Below, piece by piece: positions 27,665 through 35,240 of a stretch of 64,000 bases of DNA. The notes under the pieces are model-generated. The model searched no databases and was not told the DNA's origin. It saw only the letters and a program-made list of their open reading frames with translations. The position numbers were made by a program, and so were the translations under genes. Location: assembly GCF_003172915.1 (NCBI RefSeq), contig NZ_QGKU01000029.1:62001-126000 (forward strand), written 5' to 3'. Positions within the stretch are counted from its first letter, which is position 1. Every line of letters starts with the position of its first letter. The stretch comes from Meridianimarinicoccus roseus (lineage in GTDB: Bacteria; Pseudomonadota; Alphaproteobacteria; Rhodobacterales; Rhodobacteraceae).

Positions 27665-28286
27665 GTCTGCCCCTGCCTTTGCGTCCACGGGGTGTCGCCC
27701 ATGCGCCGAAAAAAGGCAAGACGGCGCAGGGCGCTGCTGTCCCTGCGACGCGTGATCGGGCCCCGGTAGTGCCGACTATCCGGTCGATCAGAGGGGCCTG
27801 TCGGACCGGGCATGTCGCACGGGGCCGGTCGGCCTGTGTGCAGCAGAAGACAGCCTGGGTAAAGCCCGTGTCATGCATGGCGGGGATAGGTGACGCCCGT
27901 CCACCAGATGTGCGTGGCGACCTTGCATGCACATCATGGGCATTGCGATCGGGCCCTGTCTGCGGCCGCTCGACATAGTGTCGGTACGTGCCGGGTTTTA
28001 GAAAATCCGCCCGGCGCCCCGCCGGGTCAAGGCGCCAGAAACTGCGGTCCGCGCCAACGGTCTGGTCGATCTTGAGAAGCAAGGCGGAAAAAGGATGGAC
28101 ATGATCCGGAGGGTAAGGTCACGTTCGTATTGGGCCATGCGGAACGCTGCGGGTTCGGGAAAACCTTCGGCATGCGTGTCAGCGAAATCCCAGCCAGGAC
28201 ACGGCGGATCACCCCGCTGCCCCTGCGCCGCTTGCGCCTGCCCGCCGCGGGGCCTAGAAGCGGGCCGAGTTTGCAAAGAGGGCGAC
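27665..28286. other. 622-bp region without a supported gene
   Basis: Between trpA (minus) and ychF (plus) I see no convincing gene. A minus-strand frame at 28027-28212 (61 codons) ends just before a hairpin but has no recognisable protein features. The region should contain the ychF promoter and trpA leader. Confidence 0.5.
28010..28026 (-). terminator. GC-rich hairpin with T-rich tail on the minus strand
   Basis: CCCGGCG and CGCCGGG form a 7-bp stem with a 3-nt loop. On the minus strand it is followed by CGGATTTTCTAAAAC. If a terminator, it would serve a minus-strand transcript from within the ychF upstream region. Confidence 0.35.
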
Positions 28287-29384
28287 ATGGGTTTCAAGAT
28301 GGGTATCGTCGGCCTGCCGAATGTCGGCAAGTCGACCCTGTTCAACGCGCTGACGCGGACGGCAGCGGCACAGGCGGCGAATTTCCCGTTCTGCACCATC
28401 GAGCCGAATGTCGGCGACGTCGCGGTGCCCGACCGGCGGCTCGAAACGCTCGCCGCGATCGCGGGCAGCCGACAGATCATTCCCACCCGGATGACCTTCG
28501 TGGACATCGCCGGGCTGGTGAAGGGGGCCAGCAAGGGCGAGGGGCTGGGCAACCAGTTCCTGGCCAACATCCGCGAGGTCGATGCCATCGCCCACGTGCT
28601 GCGCTGCTTCGAGGACGATGACGTCACCCACGTGGATGGCCGCGTCGATCCGGTCGCCGATGCCGAGACGATCGAAACCGAACTGATGCTCGCCGACATC
28701 GAAAGCATTGAAAAGCGGCTCCAGGGCCTGACCCGCAAGGTGCGCGGTGGGGACAAGGACGCTATCCAGCAAGAGCGCCTGCTGAAGGCCGCGCTGTCGG
28801 TGCTGGAGGAGGGCAGGCCCGCGCGCAGCGTTCCGGTCGATGCCGAGGACGCGAAGGCGTGGAAGATGCTCCAGCTTCTGACAACGAAGCCGATCCTTTA
28901 CGTATGCAACGTTGACGAAAGCGCCGCCGCCACCGGCAATGCCCTATCAGAGAAGGTCGCAGCGATGGCCGCCGCGCAGGGGGCTGCCAGCGTCGTGATA
29001 TCGGCCGCGATCGAGGAGGAGATCAGCCAGCTCGACGCAGACGAGGCGGCGGTGTTTCTCGAGGATCTCAGCCTCGACGAGCCGGGCCTCGACCGGCTGA
29101 TCAAGGCGGGGTACGACCTGCTGCATCTCGAGACTTACTTCACCGTTGGCCCGAAGGAAGCGCGCGCCTGGACAATCCGGCAGGGCACGCTTGCGCCGCA
29201 GGCGGCGGGGGTGATCCACGGCGATTTCGAACGCGGTTTCATCCGGGCCGAAACCATTTCCTACGACGACTACGTCGCGCTGAAAGGCGAGGCGGGCGCG
29301 AAGGATGCCGGCAAGATGCGGGTCGAAGGCAAGGCCTACACCGTCAAGGACGGCGACGTGCTTCACTTCCTGTTCAACGCGTAA
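28287..29384 (+). CDS. ychF: redox-regulated ATPase YchF (OLA1 family)
   Basis: A 365-residue protein of the TRAFAC class that prefers ATP over GTP and associates with ribosomes. G1 is GLPNVGKST; the G3-side segment FVDIAGLVKGASKGEGLGNQFL is diagnostic for YchF; a coiled-coil helical domain follows, then the C-terminal TGS domain (LETYFTVGPKEARAWT ... VIHGDFERGFIRAET). The ATG at 28287 is the family start. Confidence 0.96.
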   Translation: MGFKMGIVGLPNVGKSTLFNALTRTAAAQAANFPFCTIEPNVGDVAVPDRRLETLAAIAGSRQIIPTRMTFVDIAGLVKGASKGEGLGNQFLANIREVDAIAHVLRCFEDDDVTHVDGRVDPVADAETIETELMLADIESIEKRLQGLTRKVRGGDKDAIQQERLLKAALSVLEEGRPARSVPVDAEDAKAWKMLQLLTTKPILYVCNVDESAAATGNALSEKVAAMAAAQGAASVVISAAIEEEISQLDADEAAVFLEDLSLDEPGLDRLIKAGYDLLHLETYFTVGPKEARAWTIRQGTLAPQAAGVIHGDFERGFIRAETISYDDYVALKGEAGAKDAGKMRVEGKAYTVKDGDVLHFLFNA

Positions 29385-29587
29385 CGCGGCGCGCAAGGCG
29401 GTCGGCCGGCCTCGCCGGCGCGCTGCGGGAGGTGTCGGCGCGACCCGATCCGGCCTGACCCGGACCCTAGCCGCCGCCGCGTGCGTCGGCCTGCGGACAG
29501 GGGGCGGCAAAGCGCTGACTGAAATCGCTGGACTGGCGCGGCGGCGGCGGACCATGCTGTGTTCAACCCCCGATGCCGGAGGTGGCC

Positions 29588-30286
29588 ATGCTCAAGTCCG
29601 TCTTTACCACGCTGCGCGAACTGCTCTGGACTCTGATAGCCGTTCTGGCGGCGCTCGCGCTGTTCGGCGCCGTGCTCGCACCGGCCGAATTCGCCGGGCG
29701 CCTTGCGGGCATCTTTGACGAGCTTGAAGGCGCGGGCTTCGACATCAAGATCAAGACGCCGGTGGGCGAGGCGTCCTTCGACCGCGCCAAAGCGCAGCAA
29801 CTGGTCAACTCGGACCGGGAAATCCTCGACCTGCGCGCGGAACTTGAGGCCGCCCGGGGTCGCATCGCCCTGCTGGAGGCAACCGCGCCTTCCACTCCTA
29901 CAGTCGTCCTGCCTCCAGCGCCGCTGCCCGAAACCGTGCCGGAATCGCGGCCCGAACTCGTGATCGACCCCTTGATCGACCCCGTGCCGGGGCAGGCGGG
30001 CGAGCCTTGGGTCGTGATCGCCGGGACGGAACGCGATCTGGACAGCCAGCGCAACGAGCTTGACGCCCTCCGTCGCGCGGGCTTCGGCGACGCGGTGATC
30101 CTGAACAGCGGCGGGTGGTACCAGACCGCCGTCATCTACCCGGACCGTGCCGCGGCCGACGCGGCGCTGCCGCGCATCGCCGAGGTCGTCGGCGCTGGGC
30201 GCGGCGCCTATGTGCGCGCGCTCGACGTGATCTGCCGCGACCCTGCCGAGGTCGCGGGCGTTCCGGACCTGCTGGCCTGCGGCTGA
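29588..30286 (+). CDS. membrane-anchored protein with coiled coil and SPOR-like C-terminus
   Basis: A 232-residue protein starting at 29588 behind GGAGGTGG. An N-terminal membrane helix (about residues 8-30, LLWTLIAVLAALALFGAVL) is followed by a small KIKTPVGEASF module, a coiled-coil segment (SDREILDLRAELEAARGRIALLE), a Pro-rich linker, and a globular C-terminus GEPWVVIAGTERDLDSQRNEL ... GGWYQTAVIYPDRAAADAAL (read in parts). The latter resembles a SPOR-type or thermonuclease-associated fold. It would face the periplasm. Function unknown. Confidence 0.65.
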   Translation: MLKSVFTTLRELLWTLIAVLAALALFGAVLAPAEFAGRLAGIFDELEGAGFDIKIKTPVGEASFDRAKAQQLVNSDREILDLRAELEAARGRIALLEATAPSTPTVVLPPAPLPETVPESRPELVIDPLIDPVPGQAGEPWVVIAGTERDLDSQRNELDALRRAGFGDAVILNSGGWYQTAVIYPDRAAADAALPRIAEVVGAGRGAYVRALDVICRDPAEVAGVPDLLACG

Positions 30287-30302
30287 CCCGGCGACGCTTC
30301 GG

Positions 30303-31019
30303 TCAGGCGAGCGCTTCCAGAGCTGCGCGCAGATCGAGTGCGCCGTCATACAGCGCCCGCCCCGAGATTGCTCCGGCCACGACGCCGGTATCACGCAGCG
30401 CTATGAGATCGTCCAGCGACGACACACCGCCCGAGGCGATGACCGGCACCTGCACTGCGCGGGCCAGCGCGGCGGTGGCCGCGATGTTGGGTCCGCCCAT
30501 CGCGCCGTCACGGTCGATGTCGGTATAGATGATTGCGGCGATCCCCGCGTCCTCGAAACTGCGCGCCAATTCGGTGACCAGCACCTCGGTTTCCTCGGCC
30601 CAGCCGCGCGTGGCCACGCGCCCGCCGCGCGCATCCAGCCCCACGGCGACGCGGCCGGGAAAGGCGGCGGCTGCCTCGCGCACCAGCGCCGGGTTCTCCA
30701 CAGCCACCGTGCCGAGGATCACCCGCGCGATCCCCTTGTCGAGCCATGTCTCGATTGTCGCCATGTCGCGGATACCGCCGCCAAGCTGCGCGGGAATGTC
30801 CGTGGCAGCCAGGATCGCCTCTACCGCCGCGCCGTTGACCGGGCTGCCCGCAAAGGCGCCGTTCAGATCGACGAGATGCAGCCAGCCGCAACCGGCGTCC
30901 TGAAAGGCGCGTGCCTGCGCGGCCGGGTCTTCGCCGAACACCGTGGCCTTGTCCATGTCGCCGCGCAGCAGGCGCACGCAGTGGCCGTCCTTCAGATCAA
31001 TGGCGGGGTATAGGATCAT
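30303..31019 (-). CDS. hisA: phosphoribosylformimino-5-aminoimidazole carboxamide ribotide isomerase
   Basis: A 238-residue TIM-barrel isomerase of histidine synthesis (ProFAR to PRFAR). The start [17 protein letters not shown] carries the catalytic Asp8; the opposite Asp is in [12 protein letters not shown]; phosphate loops QLGGGIR and [10 protein letters not shown] are intact. Normally hisF follows; here the downstream neighbour is an unrelated plus-strand gene. Confidence 0.96.
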   Translation of the reverse strand: MILYPAIDLKDGHCVRLLRGDMDKATVFGEDPAAQARAFQDAGCGWLHLVDLNGAFAGSPVNGAAVEAILAATDIPAQLGGGIRDMATIETWLDKGIARVILGTVAVENPALVREAAAAFPGRVAVGLDARGGRVATRGWAEETEVLVTELARSFEDAGIAAIIYTDIDRDGAMGGPNIAATAALARAVQVPVIASGGVSSLDDLIALRDTGVVAGAISGRALYDGALDLRAALEALA

Positions 31020-31247
31020 GGGCGGGCCTTTCGCTTTGCGGATGCTGCGGAGATGCTTTGGCACGGGGCGCTAGCGATGCCAAGGGGCCCAGCTGCCGTG
31101 GCGGTCGGTGCCCGGCCCGCCGCGGCGAAGCCCTGCGCAGTCGCCCGATGGCCCCGCCGCAGCGTTACGGCAGGCGCGCCGTGGCGTCACGGTTGCCCGG
31201 CGCGCCCTGCGCGGCAGTGTGACGTCGCAAGCGCAGGGGAGGATACG

Positions 31248-31643
31248 ATGCGTGGATGGAAGTTTCTGATGGCGGCACTGGCGTTGGGCCTTGCCGCAGG
31301 AGTGGCGCAGGCCGATCCGGTGGAGGGCGTCTGGCAGACCCAGCCCGGTGATGACGGAGCGTTCGGGCATGTCCGCATCGCGCCGTGTGGCGGCGCGATC
31401 TGTGGCACGCTGGTGCGGGCCTATGGCGGAGATGGCAAACCCCGCGAGACGGAAACGCTTGGTCGCCGGATCGTCTGGGACATGGCGGCCGAAGGCGGCG
31501 GGGCCTATGGCGGCGGCAAGATCTGGGCACCGGACCGCGACAAGACCTACGCCTCCAAGATGATGCTGGACGGCGACAGGCTGAAGGTGTCGGGATGCGT
31601 CATCGGCATCTGTCGCACGCAGACCTGGGCGCGGGTGGAGTAG
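31248..31643 (+). CDS. secreted DUF2147 protein
   Basis: A 131-residue protein with a signal peptide (residues 1-22, cleavage after AQA) and the DUF2147 pattern: DPVEGVWQT, GHVRIAPCGGAICGTLV, DGDRLKVSGCVIGICRTQTW. Such proteins are small periplasmic beta-rich proteins of unknown function. It sits on the plus strand between hisH and hisA, so it splits the histidine cluster. A strong GGGGAGG site precedes the ATG. Confidence 0.85.
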   Translation: MRGWKFLMAALALGLAAGVAQADPVEGVWQTQPGDDGAFGHVRIAPCGGAICGTLVRAYGGDGKPRETETLGRRIVWDMAAEGGGAYGGGKIWAPDRDKTYASKMMLDGDRLKVSGCVIGICRTQTWARVE

Positions 31644-31685
31644 GCCCTCGGCGGGGCCGACGGCGGCGGGCACGCCCCTATCCTG

Positions 31686-32330
31686 TCAGGGCGCCCAGGA
31701 CAGGAAGTTCGCGATCATCCGCAGCCCGGTGGCCTGGCTCTTCTCGGGGTGGAACTGGAGCCCGATCACGTTCTCGCGTGCCACGATGGCCGTGACATCG
31801 CCGCCGTAGTCCACATGCGCCAGTCGCGCCGCCGGGTCCGCCACGCTGAACTGGTAGGAATGAACGAAATAGGCGTGATCGCCCGTGGCGATGCCGTCGA
31901 GCACCGGATGCGCGCGGTCGATCACCAGGTCGTTCCAGCCCATGTGCGGCACCTTCAGCGCCGGGTCGGATGGGGCGATCGGCACCACCTCACCGCTCAC
32001 GAGGCCGAGCCCGTCAGTCACGGCATATTCATGCCCGCGTGTCGCCAGCATCTGCATGCCGACGCAGATCCCCATGAAGGGCACTGCGCGCCGCGTGACC
32101 GCGTCAACCATCGCCTCGAACAGGCCGGTGCGGGCGCGCAGGCCCGCAAGGCAGGCCGGGAATGCGCCGTCGCCGGGCAGCACGACACGGTCCGCCTGCG
32201 CCACGTCCTCGGCTCGGTCCGACACGATCACCGGGCCCGCGCCCGGGCCCGCTTCCCGCGCCATGCGCTGGAACGCCTTCTCAGCGGAATGCAGGTTGCC
32301 GCTGTCGTAGTCGATCAGAACCGTGCTCAT
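31686..32330 (-). CDS. hisH: imidazole glycerol phosphate synthase, glutaminase subunit
   Basis: A 214-residue class I glutamine amidotransferase that passes ammonia to HisF. The nucleophile is Cys89 in MGICVGMQ, and the His/Glu pair is in FHPEKSQ near the C-terminus. PGDGAFP forms the oxyanion-strand region. It follows hisB by 3 bp on the same strand. Its partner hisF is not in the window. Confidence 0.95.
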   Translation of the reverse strand: MSTVLIDYDSGNLHSAEKAFQRMAREAGPGAGPVIVSDRAEDVAQADRVVLPGDGAFPACLAGLRARTGLFEAMVDAVTRRAVPFMGICVGMQMLATRGHEYAVTDGLGLVSGEVVPIAPSDPALKVPHMGWNDLVIDRAHPVLDGIATGDHAYFVHSYQFSVADPAARLAHVDYGGDVTAIVARENVIGLQFHPEKSQATGLRMIANFLSWAP

Positions 32331-32333
32331 GAC

Positions 32334-32921
32334 TCAGAGGCTGCCCTTGGTGGAAGGGATTGCGTCGCCCTTGCGCGGGTCGGCTTCCAGCGCGTCGCGC
32401 AGCGCCCGCGCCACCGCCTTGAACGCGGCCTCGGCGATGTGGTGGCTGTTGACCCCGTGCAGCGCGTCCACATGCAGCGTGATCCCGCCATGGGTCGCAA
32501 GCGCCTGGAAGAATTCGCGCACCAGTTCGGTGTCGAAGGTGCCGATCTTCGCAGTCGGAAAGTCGATGTTCCAAACGAGATAGGGACGGGCGGACAGGTC
32601 AAGCGCGGCGCGCACCAGCGCGTCGTCCATCGGAAGAAGGCAGGAGCCGTAGCGATGGATCCCGCGCTTGTCGCCGACCGCTTGCACAAGCGCCTGACCC
32701 AGCGCGATGCCGGTGTCCTCAACCGTGTGGTGATCGTCGATATGCAGATCGCCCTCTGCACGTACCGTCATGTCGATCAGCGCGTGGCGCGACAGCTGGT
32801 CGAGCATGTGGTCGAAGAAACCCACGCCGGTCTGGTTGTCGAAGCGCCCGGTGCCGTCCAGATCGACGGTAACGGTGATCCGGGTCTCGGCGGTGGTGCG
32901 GGTGATGGAAGCTGTGCGCAT
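32334..32921 (-). CDS. hisB: imidazoleglycerol-phosphate dehydratase
   Basis: A 195-residue monofunctional enzyme (no phosphatase domain) that dehydrates imidazole glycerol phosphate. It contains two metal-binding HHxxE-type motifs: [13 protein letters not shown] and [12 protein letters not shown], plus [10 protein letters not shown]. Shortest of the his genes here and first of the minus-strand set. Confidence 0.96.
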   Translation of the reverse strand: MRTASITRTTAETRITVTVDLDGTGRFDNQTGVGFFDHMLDQLSRHALIDMTVRAEGDLHIDDHHTVEDTGIALGQALVQAVGDKRGIHRYGSCLLPMDDALVRAALDLSARPYLVWNIDFPTAKIGTFDTELVREFFQALATHGGITLHVDALHGVNSHHIAEAAFKAVARALRDALEADPRKGDAIPSTKGSL

Positions 32922-32972
32922 GGGCCCCTCGTTCTGCTCGGTCCCCGCTATAGCGGCGGGCGGCGGGCAGGG

Positions 32973-33000
32973 AAAGGCCTGTCGGGTGTGCTGTCAGGCC
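32973..33000 (-). terminator. weak terminator candidate after the tRNA-Gly pair
   Basis: GGCCTG (32976-32981) and CAGGCC (32995-33000) can pair around a 13-nt loop. On the minus strand the stem is followed by TTTCC. It is in the right place to end the tRNA transcript but is not strong. Confidence 0.4.
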
Positions 33001-33021
33001 GGGACGGGCAGGTCCGGTTTC

Positions 33022-33096
33022 TGGAGCGGGCGAGGCGATTCGAACGCCCGACCCCAACCTTGGCAAGGTTGTGCTCTACCCCTGAGCTACGCCCGC
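33022..33096 (-). tRNA. tRNA-Gly (GCC), copy 1
   Basis: A 75-nt cloverleaf on the minus strand: acceptor stem GCGGGCG/CGCCCGC, D arm GCTC/GAGC, anticodon stem CAACC/GGTTG with loop TTGCCAA (anticodon GCC), and T loop TTCGAAT. CCA is encoded. It is identical to the upstream copy. Confidence 0.95.
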
Positions 33097-33115
33097 CTCC
33101 TTGAACCGGCTCTTC

Positions 33116-33190
33116 TGGAGCGGGCGAGGCGATTCGAACGCCCGACCCCAACCTTGGCAAGGTTGTGCTCTACCCCTGAGCTACGCCCGC
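33116..33190 (-). tRNA. tRNA-Gly (GCC), copy 2
   Basis: A 75-nt cloverleaf identical to the other copy, 94 bp away start to start, with encoded CCA. It is the promoter-proximal copy. Nine bases next to the 5' end (CTCCTTGAA on the plus strand) are also shared, showing the duplication unit was slightly longer than the tRNA. Confidence 0.95.
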
Positions 33191-33209
33191 CTCCTTGAAG
33201 AGTAGCGGT

Positions 33210-33238
33210 TCTCTAACCACCCGCGCGGCGCGGTTCAA
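33210..33238 (-). promoter_or_regulatory. promoter of the tRNA-Gly pair
   Basis: On the minus strand, TTGAAC (33238-33233) and TAGAGA (33215-33210) are separated by 17 bp, placing the start close to 33203, just upstream of copy 2. Confidence 0.6.
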
Positions 33239-33268
33239 GCGGAAAAAGCGTGCGATGGGCAGGCGGGG

Positions 33269-33661
33269 TCAGAAAAGCGCAAGGGCCGCCGCAAGAGCTG
33301 CGGACACCCTGATCTGCGTCACGGTCAGCGGCATGCCGCCCCATGCATTCGACCATCGCTGCGCGCCGGAGCGGCGGTGTTCAGCCTTGTTCCCGCAAGC
33401 AGTGTCGTGCCGCGCCCATGCAGCGACGATGCAGGCCGGCTGCCGATTTCGCCCATCAGAAGCGGCAAACCCACCGGCGGGTCATTGTGCCAGTTTGCCC
33501 TTCGCCCGGATCGCCGACCGAAGCGAACCGAAATGGCTATCGCCCATCGAGTCCCTTTGCTTCATGCGCATACGGATCAGCCGGACCGACAGGCCGATCA
33601 GCAGCACCGCCAGAAGCGCGGAATAGCGCGGGATCACGACCGGCACGGGCGCGCCGGTCAC
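33269..33661 (-). pseudogene. decayed MAPEG-family membrane protein gene (two frameshifts)
   Basis: A GTG at 33661, 11 bp after the nuclease stop, opens a 59-codon frame with IPRYSALLAVLLIGLSVRLI, MGDSHFGSLRSAIRAKGK and a TGA at 33484-33482. The frame two bases over continues with PPVGLPLLMGEIGS, LHGRGTTLLAGTRLN and ARSDGRMHG; a further shift gives GMPLTVTQIRVSAALAAALALF and stops at 33271-33269. Joined, the three pieces match the order and length (about 130 residues) of MAPEG proteins. The conserved RAHxNFxE motif reads RAKGKLAQ, so this looks like true decay and not only sequencing error. Confidence 0.65.
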
Positions 33662-33671
33662 TGCGGCCGAC

Positions 33672-34364
33672 TTACGACCCGCGTGCGGCGCGCCACCCTT
33701 CGGCGCGCGCCTCGCTTTCCGAACAGAACCAGCGCTCGCCGCGGGCGGGACTGATGCGGGTGCGATCGTAGTATTGCGAATAGGGTGTGTGGTAGATGCG
33801 TTCTCCGGTGGCGTTGATGTTGCCCTTGATCGGGCACCCCGGACGCGGCGCGCTTGCGGCGCTACCGGCCCAGCGGCGCGCGCGGAAGTCCCATGGCGGC
33901 GTCGGGTCCACAGCGCGCCAAAGTCCCAGCCGGTCCCGGCGCGCGGCGGTTTCCTCGGCGTCGTAGGTGTCGCCGTAGCGGCGGAACACCATCGCGTGAC
34001 CGTCGGCCACCATGCGCCGTCCCAAGTCGATGCCGTCACGCGTGCAGACGCCAAGCAGGCGGCCATAGGCGTCCGTCGCGCTGGCCTGGCAAGTCACATC
34101 GCCACCTTGCACCAGACGGGCCAGATGGCGCGTCGCTTCGGTGCCGCAGGGCAGGGCGCCGCAGGACTGACCGCTTTCGGGTGCGTCGATATGCAGGAGC
34201 CTGACCTGACGGCCCGCAACCTGCACCGTGTCGCCATCCACCACCTGTGCCGGACCGGTCACGGTCTGAGCGTGCAGCCGAGCCGTAGGCAGTGCACCAA
34301 GGCACAGACCGGCAAGGCACAACGCGGCAACGCGGTACATGGCGAAAAGGCTTGGCGATCGCAT
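33672..34364 (-). CDS. secreted SNase-family (thermonuclease) protein
   Basis: A 230-residue protein. The start at 34364 has CGGAG at good spacing. A signal peptide (about residues 1-32, ending LHAQ) precedes an SNase-like OB fold: AQVVDGDTVQVAGRQVRLLHIDAPE, then GTEATRHLARLV, DAYGRLLGVC and DLGRRMVADGHAMVFRRYG. Catalytic-type residues Asp, Arg, Glu and Arg are at the expected places. The C-terminal 60 residues form a separate motif with GCPIKGNI, ERIYHTPYSQYYDRT and GERWFCSESEARAEGW. Probably a periplasmic nuclease; substrate untested. Confidence 0.88.
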   Translation of the reverse strand: MRSPSLFAMYRVAALCLAGLCLGALPTARLHAQTVTGPAQVVDGDTVQVAGRQVRLLHIDAPESGQSCGALPCGTEATRHLARLVQGGDVTCQASATDAYGRLLGVCTRDGIDLGRRMVADGHAMVFRRYGDTYDAEETAARRDRLGLWRAVDPTPPWDFRARRWAGSAASAPRPGCPIKGNINATGERIYHTPYSQYYDRTRISPARGERWFCSESEARAEGWRAARGS

Positions 34365-34383
34365 TACAGGCGCTCCGTCGGCG

Positions 34384-34413
34384 ATATTATTGGCGAAGTT
34401 TACACTTTGTTAA
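34384..34413 (-). promoter_or_regulatory. candidate promoter of the SNase gene
   Basis: On the minus strand, TTAACA (34413-34408) and TAATAT (34389-34384) are 18 bp apart in an AT-rich patch; the start would be about 13 nt before the ATG at 34364. Confidence 0.5.
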
Positions 34414-34531
34414 CTAATATGGTACGCGCGCGACGGGAATCACAGGGGGTATCGGCCGACTTGGTTAAGCAGGCCGGAGGCCGGGCAAACGCCACCCGTG
34501 CCGTTTTTCGGCCGGTCTGGGTTTTTGCGGC

Positions 34532-34560
34532 TTGACGCCTGTGCGTGCTTTGCCTAGTCA
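34532..34560 (+). promoter_or_regulatory. promoter of tRNA-Met
   Basis: TTGACG (34532-34537) and TAGTCA (34555-34560) are separated by 17 bp and end 12 bp before the tRNA. Confidence 0.6.
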
Positions 34561-34572
34561 GCATCGCACTTC

Positions 34573-34649
34573 GGCGGAGTAGCTCAGTTGGTTAGAGCAG
34601 CGGAATCATAATCCGCGTGTCGGGGGTTCAAGTCCCTCCTCCGCTACCA
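34573..34649 (+). tRNA. tRNA with CAT anticodon, elongator tRNA-Met
   Basis: A 77-nt cloverleaf: acceptor GGCGGAG/CTCCGCT-side pairing, D arm GCTC/GAGC, anticodon stem GCGGA/TCCGC with loop ATCATAA (anticodon CAT), T loop TTCAAGT and encoded CCA. It has a normal first base pair and lacks the three G-C pairs of initiator tRNA. tRNA-Ile2 (lysidine) also has a CAT anticodon, but the overall sequence fits alphaproteobacterial elongator Met as I recall it. Confidence 0.88.
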
Positions 34650-34842
34650 TCCCTCCTTTTTGATCCATCGTCGGCTGTCAGAGCGTGGCACGGCGACCTG
34701 CATACTCATGGCCGGGGGGGCAGACCGTCGGCGGTTTCCGCCGGACGAATGGCCGTATGCGCTAAGCCGAAGGCGGGATTGACCACAGGTCGTGCGATCA
34801 GCACCTAAGAAACAAGGGTCATTTTCTGCACGGAGCCGACTC

Positions 34843-35226
34843 ATGCCATCACTTCGCGTTTTCCTGAGCGTCATCGGCGCTCTCGTGCCTGCGGTGTTCG
34901 TGCTGCTGGCCGTGGGCGGGCGTCTTGGGTGGCAGGGCGATGGCGCGCCGCTGGTTGCGCATGTTACGCTGGACAACCGCTGCGCCGTGCCTGACCGGTA
35001 CTTTGTCGTGCAGGATACCGTGAGCGGCGTGCAGCGCAGCTTTGTAAACGGGTCTGCGCGGATCGACTCGCGCGCGGGCAACCCGTTGACGCTGCAATTG
35101 CAGGACCGCTTTACCGATGTCCGCTACCTCGGGGACAGCGCGCCGGCGCGGGCGGACATGACGCTCGTGGCGCGCTGCAACGGCGGCGGCTCGCGCCTTT
35201 CGGGCATCTCGAGCGCGTTCAAGTAG
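34843..35226 (+). CDS. small exported or membrane-anchored protein of unknown function
   Basis: A 127-residue protein starting at 34843 after CGGAG. A hydrophobic N-terminal segment (residues 5-28, FLSVIGALVPAVFVLLAVGG) is a signal anchor. The rest is a compact beta-rich domain with two Cys (DNRCAVPDRYFVVQD and LVARCNGGG) that could form a disulfide in the periplasm. No family recognised. It lies 193 bp after tRNA-Met and converges with the SAF-domain dehydrogenase. Confidence 0.65.
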   Translation: MPSLRVFLSVIGALVPAVFVLLAVGGRLGWQGDGAPLVAHVTLDNRCAVPDRYFVVQDTVSGVQRSFVNGSARIDSRAGNPLTLQLQDRFTDVRYLGDSAPARADMTLVARCNGGGSRLSGISSAFK

Positions 35227-35240
35227 GTCGCGGTCCCGCC

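Noticed and set aside
28027-28212. 61-codon minus-strand frame ending just before a hairpin
   Set aside because: Tempting because of the terminator-like hairpin, but there are no protein-like features, so it is not called as a gene.
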